Positions 25,401-33,899 of a stretch of 64,000 nt of DNA are shown here, piece by piece (within the stretch, counting starts at the first letter, position 1; each line of letters starts with the position of its first letter). The stretch covers positions 71,989,221 to 72,053,220 of the forward strand of contig NC_029516.1 in the NCBI RefSeq assembly GCF_001577835.2, written 5' to 3'. This DNA is from Coturnix japonica. Its lineage: Eukaryota > Chordata > Aves > Galliformes > Phasianidae. Made by a program: the position numbers and the translations under genes. The notes below the pieces were generated by a model that was not told the origin of the DNA, did not search any database, and saw only the letters and a program-made list of their open reading frames with translations.

Positions 25401-28400
25401 GCAGTTATCAAAGCAGCTCTGATCCTCCTGCCTAGAGAAAGCAAACATGACTGGTAGGAAACAAAAAATGTCACCCAGATGTCCAAGGAAATCACAAATT
25501 GAGCTGCCAAGCTCTACCCAGCACAGATTTTTCAAATAGACGCAGATTTTCATGGCTCAGAGTTCTAATTTGTTTGACCGTTTATTTCCAAGGAACACAT
25601 CCAAGAGTGACAAGCTCCATTTATTTCAATGGGCAGCATATGCCAGCAACTTGAATGGCATATGCTATAAAAGAGAATGAATGTTCTCAAGCACTGTGGA
25701 AAGTTGTCCTTTCCACAGATAGAGGACGTGTCAGTAATGGAAGTATAGCTCTGCTCTGACAAGCAATGCCATAAAAGTTGCATTGTAGGTCCCTGTGTCT
25801 GATGTCTCCCTGTGACAGCCCTGGGAGGTTCGCTTCCACTGCAAGAGAAAAATGGCTGTTCTGATACCTGATTGAGAGCCCAGCTGGGCTCCTTCACTTT
25901 TGTTCTTTGCCAGGCCAGAATGACATTTCTGCAGTAATAAACATCTACTCCAGGCTGTTTGTGCTTCACTCGTGTGCTGTATGGCCAGCTCAGGCCTGTT
26001 CTAGCAAATGATGTCATGATGGCACGACATGAGTTTGAGATGTTCATGTAGGCATCCACCTCCTTTCCATAAAATACCACCACACAGCAATGCCATTCTC
26101 ATTCTTTCCTCTCTGATTACACCCTGCAGACGACCCTGTTGTGAATCTTGCCTGGTCCCAACTGTCAACCTAGAAAGCCCTGGGTTGTGAATCTCTCTCA
26201 AAGATTCAACACCATCCATCACTCAATATGCAGTGACTAGCGATGCTTTACTGATGGGCTGTATTCACGTAGCACTGGAAAGATTTTATTTGCTCTCTTT
26301 AAGTAATAACTAGACTTTGTTCCATGTTGGGCCCTACCTAGTGAGCAGTGTGTGTCACAAGACTTTCCTCATTTGCTGGTGAGCCCTGGAAGTCAAAACA
26401 GTGTTTCTTCTTGCTTTTCAGCGAGGTGGTCCCTACAAAGGTAGAATGTGTTTCTATTCATAACAAGTCTCTCTCTGGCCATCTTTCACTGTCGTTAAAC
26501 TCAGGAGCTTGTTCAGAAGAAGATGGGTGTTATATGAGCTGCAACTCCATCCACAGGAATTCAGCTCCACTTCTCCCATACCTCCAACCCTGGGGCAGCA
26601 TCTCAACACCAGGTAATGAAAAACAGACCCTGCTGGCTCCCTTACTGCCCTTCAGCATATCAAGATGTAATCCCAGATTCCCCTCCAGGAGATGTCTGCT
26701 TACTTGAACCTCCAGGTTCACCAGCATGAAGCTGACCTGCAGGATGGCCACATCCATGCAGTGCCCCTGAGCATCCATTATACTAACAGGAGACCCTTGT
26801 TATGCCCTTTTTTTCCTGTCCATTTTCACTTTGTCAGATGCTGCTCAGAAGCTTAAGTATCATTTTTTGTGAGGAAGCCAAACCTATGCCATTCATGCCA
26901 CTGAGGCTACCTTTGATGCCATTTGGGCATTTCAGTTAGTCTGGATGCCAATTATGCTTTCTTAGTGAAGAGAACAACCATAGGCCATGGCTGTATTTGA
27001 GGATATAAGTCATAAAGTGGCCTTGCAGCTACACAAATTCCTTTGGAACCATACTGATATCCAAAGTGCAGATCTCCATTTTGCACCGGACCATATTCTA
27101 ATCAGAAAGACACAGTCATCTTAACAAAGAGCTTTTGTTGTCCATCCTTTAACTGCTCTTCTGCCCCAGAATTTTGGGTCATTTCTGGTCACCTCCACAT
27201 CTCAGTTAGTCGAGCTGTGACCAGACTCACCCTCCACTTGTAAGCAGATTGAGGCATGGGAGCTTTCCACTGGGAGGCTTTAGCCTTGCTCCTGGGCTCT
27301 GGGTCACTGTTCCAGTCAGGCTGTCAGCTCCAGCATCTCTGAGTGGCTTCTTGGGGCTAAAGAAGCAGAAGCTACACTCTGGCACTCGTGTTTGATGTGA
27401 GGAGATGTGCTTATTACAGTAGCAATAAGGGTAGCTGGGGAGATGCCTCAGGCCTGACATGCCCAGGGCAGGGTGGGAACCTCTGGGTTTAACACAGCTG
27501 AGAGCAGAGCAGTGGGGTAATCGGATCACGGCGGTAGTAGACAGTACTTTAAGAGGTGTCAGAAATGTCTGCTCCTAACCGAAGGGCACTGAGATGCAAC
27601 TGCTTGGTCTCATCCCAGAAAGTAAAAATAAGAAGCAAGCCATGTGACGACAGCATCTGCAGCAGAGAGCAGGGTGGCTTGCATGAATTAACGGCTTCCT
27701 GGCTGCTGTCTGTGGCAGCCTTAGCCTAACACATGTGCTGTCACCAACAGCTTCTGTGGGCTGAGGCCTCAGGGTGACACCTTGAACAGTGCTGCAAGGC
27801 AAAGTCACTGGTCCTGAGCCATGGACAAGCGAGAGTTGGAGAAGGTCTGATTCACGGTGTGGACTTCATCCCTTCACCACCTCCTCAGACCATAGAGATT
27901 AATAGCATAACAAATTTCGTACTGCATAAAGCTAGGGGAGGCACAGTTGACCAGACTTTCCACTCTTCTTCACCCCTCCAGCCTAAGAACAGGCTGTTGG
28001 GCTGCCATAATGCTGCTGGAAGCATAGGATGGTGGTAATTTCATAAGATGAGGTCATGGTTCTTGCAGAGTCCTTGAACTGTTCAGATCCAAAGAGCACC
28101 AGTGATAGTTACCTGTGAGCTGACCTGAATAGGGATGTGCCACAGTCTCATTGATTTACATCTGAACCTTCTCGGCTGAAATTTTGATTGCTTCTCTTCA
28201 CAGTGGCAAAGGGAATTACTGAGACATGAAACCTGGGATCTTAAACACGCTTCTGAGCTCCACCATGACATCTTTCTCAAGGCAGACCAAGGCACCTCAC
28301 AGTAACACCTCCTTAAAGCAAAGCACAAGGTTCATGCAGATGCAGGATCTCCCTTGTCAGGACTGTAAGAGAACACGTTTCAGATCCTCCCAGTCAAGCA

Positions 28401-28980
28401 GCCAAGGATCACTCAGCCAAGCACCTCCAGAAGCTCCTCTAGAGCTGGGAACCATGCTGGATACCTGTGAATCAAGCAGCAGTAGATGAAGTCTCAGTAC
28501 CTGAACAAGTGACAGTGTCCCACTGCCTTGGAGACCTGTTCTGGACAGGAGAAGGAAGAGGAACGCCCAAATTTCCCCCAGATAAATATCCATCAGAATC
28601 TTCTTGTTTCTTCTTTGGGGCAGGTCCAGGACCACCACAAGAAGTAACCTTGGTCTCACAGGCACCCCTGGCTCCCGCAGGCAGGGACCTGGCTCCATCC
28701 AGCCTCCAGTGAACACAAAAGGCTCTCTTACCTCATTGCCTGCATGCTGGAACCTGGGGGCATCATGCAGACAAAGACAGACAAACTGGGCTGGGTGGGG
28801 GGGAGGCTTTTCGTCCCCACACCCTGACTCCATCAGAGCTGCTCCTGCCCTGCACCACACTTGTGGGGAGGGCGAGTGGACAGGACACGGGGAGAGCTGA
28901 AATAAACGCACTAGGAGAAGAGCCTGGCAATTCTCCACAGGCTCAATGTACATGATGCAAATTGATGTTTAAAGCCTATT
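22467..28980. other. non-coding flank upstream of NHLH2
   Basis: No coding gene is supported. There is a poly-A run near 23102-23114 and a degenerate GGTCTTGATCTT-type short tandem stretch near 24365-24408. A 25140-25330 block shows some LTR-like layout, ending CCCTACA, but has no duplication I can define. The octamer ATGCAAAT occurs at 28955-28962. The minus-strand frame 28953-28357 (198 codons) looks like chance. Confidence 0.4.
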
Positions 28981-29040
28981 TATTAGCTTGCATGCAAAAT
29001 GCCAGCGGTGTTTTTCTAGATCAGTGGGTATCCGATATTT

Positions 29041-29069
29041 GGGGGGGGGGGAGGACGGGGACGGTGGGA
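29041..29069 (+). other. G-run with G-quadruplex potential
   Basis: Eleven consecutive G residues at 29041-29051 are followed by GGGG and GGG clusters within 18 bp, which meets the usual G4 pattern. It sits at the upstream edge of the NHLH2 promoter region. Confidence 0.6.
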
Positions 29070-29099
29070 GCGAGCGTGGCGAGAGAGAACGCATATCCA

Positions 29100-29290
29100 G
29101 AGGCGAGGCTTTATATCATGGGCTGCTCTCGACTGTTATAATTTGTGGCACAGATTCAGCGAGAATCTGATCTGCTGAAAATATTTGAGCTGTGAAAACT
29201 CCCACACTGTGACAGATGTCAAGTCCAATTAAGAGACTCGTGTCCAGGTTTCTGTCCAATAGGATTTCCCATTAAATATCAATTTAAGAG
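29100..29290 (+). promoter_or_regulatory. candidate distal promoter element of NHLH2
   Basis: This block includes a TTTATATC TATA-like string (about 29110), an E-box-like ACAGATGT (about 29211), a CCAATTAAG homeodomain-type site, a CCAATAGG CCAAT-box-like motif (about 29257) and an ATTAAATATCAATTTAA block. It lies about 3 kb upstream of the NHLH2 ATG and directly before the CpG-rich leader. These are motif matches only. Confidence 0.3.
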
Positions 29291-29390
29291 GGAAAAAATG
29301 CCGTCCCCTTTTCTCTGAGTCTTTATCTCTTCCAACCATCTCTCGGCTGAACCCTTTGGTACCAGGAGCGGCTCCGCGCACATCTCCGCT

Positions 29391-29433
29391 CTGTCTATCC
29401 ATCTATCTGTCTGTCTGTCTGTCTGTCTGTCTT
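29391..29433 (+). repeat. CTAT/CTGT tetranucleotide microsatellite
   Basis: A mixed CTAT/CTGT array contains six uninterrupted CTGT units at 29407-29430. It lies in the NHLH2 upstream/leader region and is likely to vary in length. Confidence 0.9.
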
Positions 29434-29823
29434 TCCGCATCCCTCCTCTGCTCCTCCGCCGCTCCGGGAGGAGTGGGAGGAGGAACCGCACTTTCATTTT
29501 GTGCGTGAGCTCACCTCGTGCTGCAGCCTTTCCCCAAATCCGCGGCGAGATTTTCATTCCTTAGGGTTTGCTTTTTTTTTTTTTGGTTTTTGTTTTTGTT
29601 TTTAATCTGTTTCGTTTCGCTTTCCTCACGTTCGCTCTTCCTTCTCACCCAGAGATGCAGGAGGAGTTGGGAACCTCGGGTGTGGATGAGGGATTCGTTT
29701 CTTCCCCTCTCCGGCTCCTGAGGGACCGGCTGAGAAACTACTGAGCCCAACATTTGTCTCTTAACGGTGTCTCCTCCTCTCATCTGCCGGAGCGGTGAAC
29801 TGACCGAGCTGTGCGACGCACCA

Positions 29824-29965
29824 TAAAAAATAAACAAAAAGAAGAAAGAAGAGGAGAAAAAAAAAGACAGAAAGGAGAAAAAAAAAAAAAAGAAGGGGAA
29901 GAGAAAAGGAAAGGAAAAGATAAAAAGAAAGGAGAAAAGGAAGATACAGAGAGAGAAGGAAGGAA
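29824..29965 (+). repeat. long polypurine (A/G) tract
   Basis: About 140 bp are almost pure purine (AAAGAAGAGG-type), with only a few interruptions and a run of 14 A at 29878-29891. It is inside the probable NHLH2 leader, just before very GC-rich DNA. The antisense reads as poly-Phe/Ser/Leu frames, which explains the large spurious minus-strand ORFs. Confidence 0.85.
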
Positions 29966-31555
29966 CCGAGCATTGTGCCCCGACCCGCGCCGGGTACCGG
30001 CCGGCCCTGGCGGAACAAAGCGGCCCCAGCGCCGGCTCCGCGCCCCGGCTCTGCGGAGAGGCCGAGGGGCGGGGAGGGGAGCAGCCCCGCTGATGGCACC
30101 TCCGCATCCCTTTTGTTATTGATCCTGGCAAGAGGAGGACGAAGAACGCGATTATTTTTTCTTTTTCCCCCTAAACGAGGCTCGTCTCCTCTGCTCTCTC
30201 TCCGCTGCCCCGAATTAACGGGCGGAGGAGGCTTCGGATGGGGGAACGGCTCTTTTCTCCCCCGATGCATCGTAAGTAACTTAAGTTGTTATTTATACTC
30301 CGCCACCGAGCACGGCGATAACATCTCCGGAGCGCTGGAGGCCGAGGCGAGGGATGGATGAGAGCCGCCCTTCCCCACCCGAGCAGGACGCTGCTCTGCT
30401 CCTAATTCCCTCCATTTAATTTTGATTTTTCTTTTTCTTTTCTTTTCTTTTTTTTTTTTTTTCCTTTGAATTTTTCCATGCTCTGCTGCCGGAGGAGCAT
30501 CTGAACTGTAAAGGCACCGCCGAGGGGGCGAGGGGACCCGAGGGGAGCGGCGGTGCGAGCGGCGGCGCCGAGGTAAGCGGCCCCGCGGTGCGTCCTGCTC
30601 CGGCTGTACGGGGGTGGCCGGAGGGGGGAAGAAAGAGAAAGGAGCCTCTTCCCTGTTCGGATCGACACCGAACCGAACGGGGAAATTCAGCACACAGCGT
30701 AGTAAAATCTTAAAGCAACTTTCTCCGGGAAGCACCTCTGTCACTGCCCGTTTTCTTACCCATCTTTCCTCCGCCGGTGCGCTCTCACACCAACCTGCCC
30801 ACTGGGCTCTCAGCTATGCGGGGATTTTGATCTCATTTTCTTCTTTTTTTTTTTCCCTCCCAAGAAATAGCCGACTGGCTGAGCTGCCCTTATGTTATTC
30901 CTCACCCCTGCCTTGCGGGCCTGATGCCTATTAACATCCAGGGTACCTATTAACATCCAGGAGAGAAGGACCTCTCCCGGAGCAGGACTCTCTCCTCCCG
31001 GCCCCGGCGAGGCTCCCTGCCCGCCTCTCTCTCTGGCCGCCCCTCCGTTCCGTTCCCTGTTCTTGCCTTTGATTTTCCCCGAGAGCAGAGGCGAACTTTA
31101 CCGGGGAACTTCACAAGGAAATCCTCGGCGATGGGATTTTTAGGGACAGGCTGTGCCCCCTCCCAGCCTCTCTCGACACCCCCGACTCTCACACACGCAC
31201 GCAACACACACACGCGCCGCGTCCAACCAAGGTTATCCCCGAGCGCTGATGTATTGTTTTATTACATGCCGGCATGTCCCCGTACGCGCCCGGGTTTGTG
31301 CTGCTGTCTACATGACAGATGGTGCTCCGTGAGGCCGCAAGAAGATACGATTCAATTTTCTTTTGAAAGGCACCACCGCACTTATTTATTTATTTCCCCT
31401 TTCTTCGCTCCCCCCTCTCCATCCCCTCCACCCCCTCCCCCCCATCCACCCTTTCCGCTCAGGGAGGGGAGAGGAGGGAAAATTTAAAGGAATCGGGAAG
31501 TTCGGGCCCAGCTTTGGGGTTTTTCTCCTCCTTTCACCGTTTATTTCTTAATTCA

Positions 31556-31682
31556 CACAGAATCACAGAATGACCCGGGTTGGAAGGGACCTCAAGGATC
31601 ATGTAGTTCCAACCCCCCTGCCTGGCAGGGCCACCAAACATACACCTTTACTAGATCAGGTTGCCCAGAGTGGTTGCCCATT
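31556..31682 (-). mobile_element. CR1 LINE 3' fragment in the NHLH2 leader intron
   Basis: It opens on the + strand with ACACAGAATCACAGAATG, followed by GGGTTGGAAGGGACCTCAAG and GTTCCAACCCCCCTGCC, the reverse complement of the CR1 3' end. About 125 bp remain, on the minus strand and 5'-truncated. It is relatively well preserved and so probably among the younger copies in the window. Confidence 0.93.
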
Positions 31683-32252
31683 CGCACCTAAGTAGATGTA
31701 CGTAAAATAAAACCTACGGCTCTCCTATAGTCCCCATATGGTCGCTGGAGAATAGCACGATTAGCGTCAGGAAAATAATAGCAGAAATAATAATAACAAT
31801 AATGAAAGGAGGGCACAGCAAAGAGCAGGAGGAGATCCGGGCACACACGGCAGATCCCGCAGTTCCGACTGGGGAAATGAATTTCCCCACCGGCCCCGCA
31901 AGGTTTGGGAACCTCGAGCCGTGGTTCCCTCTGCTTATTTATCAGCGTCGGTCTGCAGCCCGCATCCCGACAGAGCGATGGTGCTGCGGCGTTTGGCAGG
32001 GGAGGACGGAGGTATTCAGATAGGAGGAAAACAAACCGGCCCGATTTGAGCCGCTGGATGTGAGCTCGTTAGAAAGGCGGGCGCATATTCTTTTATTGCT
32101 TTCCGGGCCCGTTCGGACAAAGGAACGAGCGGCCACGGGGAGGCGGAGGTGGGGGCAGCGCTCGGTCCGGGGCCGCTCCGCCACGGGACGGGGGCTCTGA
32201 CCCCGCTCTCTCTGCTTCTCTATCCCGGGAAGGCTCCTCCGCCCCCTCCACG

Positions 32253-32669
32253 ATGATGCTCAGCCCGGACCAAGCGGCCGACTCAGACCACCCCTCCTCG
32301 GCGCCCTCCGACCCGGAGTCCCTGGGCGGCGCGGACGGCCGGGCGCTCAGCTGCTGCGTCTCCGACCCGGAGCCTGCGGAGGGCGGCGGCGGGGGGGGAG
32401 GCGGGGAGAGCCGCGGCGGGGGGCGGCCGGGGCTGCACCCACCGCCTCTAAGCCGAGAGGAGAAGAGGCGGCGGCGGAGAGCCACGGCCAAGTACCGCTC
32501 GGCCCACGCCACCAGGGAGCGCATCCGAGTGGAAGCCTTCAACATGGCCTTCGCTGAGCTGCGCAAGCTGCTGCCCACGCTCCCCCCCGACAAGAAGCTC
32601 TCCAAGATCGAAATCCTGCGCCTCGCCATCTGCTACATCTCCTATCTCAACCACGTCCTGGACGTGTAG
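32253..32669 (+). CDS. NHLH2: NHLH2 (HEN2/NSCL-2), neuronal bHLH transcription factor
   Basis: The single coding exon encodes 138 residues, beginning [16 protein letters not shown] and ending [11 protein letters not shown]; mammalian NHLH2 is about 135 residues. An acidic/serine N-terminus (1-43) is followed by an eight-glycine run (44-51), a basic cluster KRRRRR (71-76) and the bHLH domain (about 77-136). In that domain the basic region carries the invariant Glu89 with Arg90 and Arg92 for E-box contact, helix 1 is about 91-106, the loop is rich in Pro/Lys (108-115) and helix 2 runs about 116-133. The family binds CANNTG sites in the nucleus as heterodimers with E-proteins. In mice it acts in hypothalamic neurons controlling body weight and fertility. 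The first of two tandem ATGs was chosen because both match the mammalian MM start and A lies at -3. I prefer NHLH2 over its paralogue NHLH1 because of the N-terminus and the CASQ2 neighbour. Confidence 0.97.
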   Translation: MMLSPDQAADSDHPSSAPSDPESLGGADGRALSCCVSDPEPAEGGGGGGGGESRGGGRPGLHPPPLSREEKRRRRRATAKYRSAHATRERIRVEAFNMAFAELRKLLPTLPPDKKLSKIEILRLAICYISYLNHVLDV

Positions 32670-33895
32670 CGCCCGCCCGCCCCGACGGCCACACGGAGGC
32701 CGGAACGGGACGCGCCGCCGCCGTCCAGCCCGGCCCCGAGAGCCCACGGGCGGCCACGGGGCAGAGCGGGGCCCGGCGACGGGCGCGGAGGGTTTTTCTT
32801 CGCTGCCGCCTCGCTCGCGGGTGCGGGGTGAGCGCTGCTTTAAGCGGAGAAGTGTAAAATGGGATCGTTCCTTCAGGCTGTCAAGTGCCCCTTTATATAT
32901 ATCCAAAAAACATCTTCTTGTGACCTTAAACGTGTGACCCATGGGTGCGGTTAAAAATAACTATTTTTTATTTATGGTAGAAGGAGTCGACAATTTATTT
33001 TTTTCAAGACTTATTTATTTTTCAGAGTGGTGGCAATTTTACTTTGGATACTTTGTGCCAATTGTTTTCTATAGTCGGGTGTTTACACTTTTCTCCTGTG
33101 GAATATTACGTTTATAAGTGTACGTCGGGATCGAGGCAGTGTTCTGTTTTGGTTTACTTCCTCGTTCGTTTGTTTTGCTCCGATTATATTGCACTTGTGT
33201 GTGACAAACCTTCCCTCCCTTCCCGTTTATATTTTATATATACCGAGGCGTTCGTTCTTGACCTTCTTTTCTTTCCTCTGTGTGTGCGTGTGTGGGATGG
33301 ACAACCGCTAGCACTTAACTAGGAGAGTTTTCTACAACTTGTTGTTCTTCTGATCTATAGTTCCGTCCGAGAGGTCCTTTGCGAATCGTTTATAAGGGAA
33401 GTAGGTTCTTTTGTGGGTGTATCGGTGTGCGTGCCTACAGGCGGGTGTGTGTGGGGCTGAGCGTGGCCTGTATGTGTGCGGTATATTTTTAGGAAAGGAC
33501 TTTTTGTTTTTCTTTTTCCTAAAAAAAGAAAAGAAAAAGAAGTCGATCCAGGACTGCTTTCCTTTGTGACAACCAAAAAAAAGAAAGAAAAGAAAAAGAA
33601 AATGTTATAACCTGAAAATCTTTCGTGTTCTTTGCTGTGAATCTCTTAAAACAAGAAAAAGCGCATTCTAGGGATGAGAAAGATAAAAGAAAAAAAAAAC
33701 ACATCTGCTATCCAAAGATTTTAGTCTTTTTCAGGGTTTTTTTGTGTGTCTCTGTTGCTTTATATGATGCAATATTTTGTAGTGAAAATAGATAAATCTG
33801 GTTTCTATCTGATACGTTTTTCATATCTCTCATGAATGGTGACCTGTTTTGCATATAAATAAAAGTATCGAATAAATGCTGGTTATTTCCTAATT
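32670..33895 (+). other. NHLH2: NHLH2 3' untranslated region
   Basis: GC-rich for the first 150 bp, then strongly AT-rich. AUUUA-type elements cluster at about 32968-33022 (TTTATTTATGG, CAATTTATTT, CTTATTTATTT), which in neuronal and growth-control mRNAs often bind stability factors. GT-rich stretches occur at 33280-33300 and 33420-33480. A U-rich arm (33500-33520) faces an A/G arm (33521-33540) and could pair as a hairpin, and a second A/G tract follows at about 33576-33601. It ends at the two AATAAA signals near 33.87 kb. The extent is inferred from those signals, as no transcript data are available. Confidence 0.75.
33858..33876 (+). terminator. NHLH2: NHLH2 polyadenylation signals (two AATAAA)
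   Basis: Perfect AATAAA hexamers lie at 33858-33863 and 33871-33876, followed within 30-50 bp by T-rich and GT-containing DNA (TTTTTCCCCGTTGGTCTTTCTG) that fits a downstream element. Cleavage is expected near 33890. Confidence 0.75.
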
Positions 33896-33899
33896 ATTT

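Larger units (their letters stand above)
29950..32840 (+). promoter_or_regulatory. NHLH2: NHLH2 CpG island and promoter/leader region
   Basis: CpG-dense segments at about 29970-30110, 30500-30620 and 32100-32840 surround the NHLH2 coding exon, separated by AT- and pyrimidine-rich stretches (30421-30466, 31382-31460). Two strong splice donors lie on the + strand: exon end at 30271 (GCATC then GTAAGTAAC) and exon end at 30572 (CCGAG then GTAAGCGG). A pyrimidine tract ends in an AG at 32231-32232, 20 bp before the ATG. This fits a non-coding first exon spliced to the coding exon, as known for mammalian NHLH2. The transcription start is not visible. A CR1 copy sits inside the inferred intron (30573-32232). 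Confidence 0.65.

Noticed and set aside
28357-28953. Minus-strand 198-codon frame
   Set aside because: GC-moderate chance frame; no domain or coding texture.
29511-30131. Minus-strand 206-codon Phe/Ser/Leu-rich frame
   Set aside because: Read-out of the polypurine tract on the opposite strand; low complexity, not a membrane protein.
32093-32629. Minus-strand 178-codon frame over NHLH2
   Set aside because: Antisense shadow of the GC-rich NHLH2 coding exon; low-complexity Pro/Ser/Arg content.
32448-32942. Minus-strand 164-codon frame over the NHLH2 end
   Set aside because: Antisense shadow of the bHLH region and GC-rich UTR.
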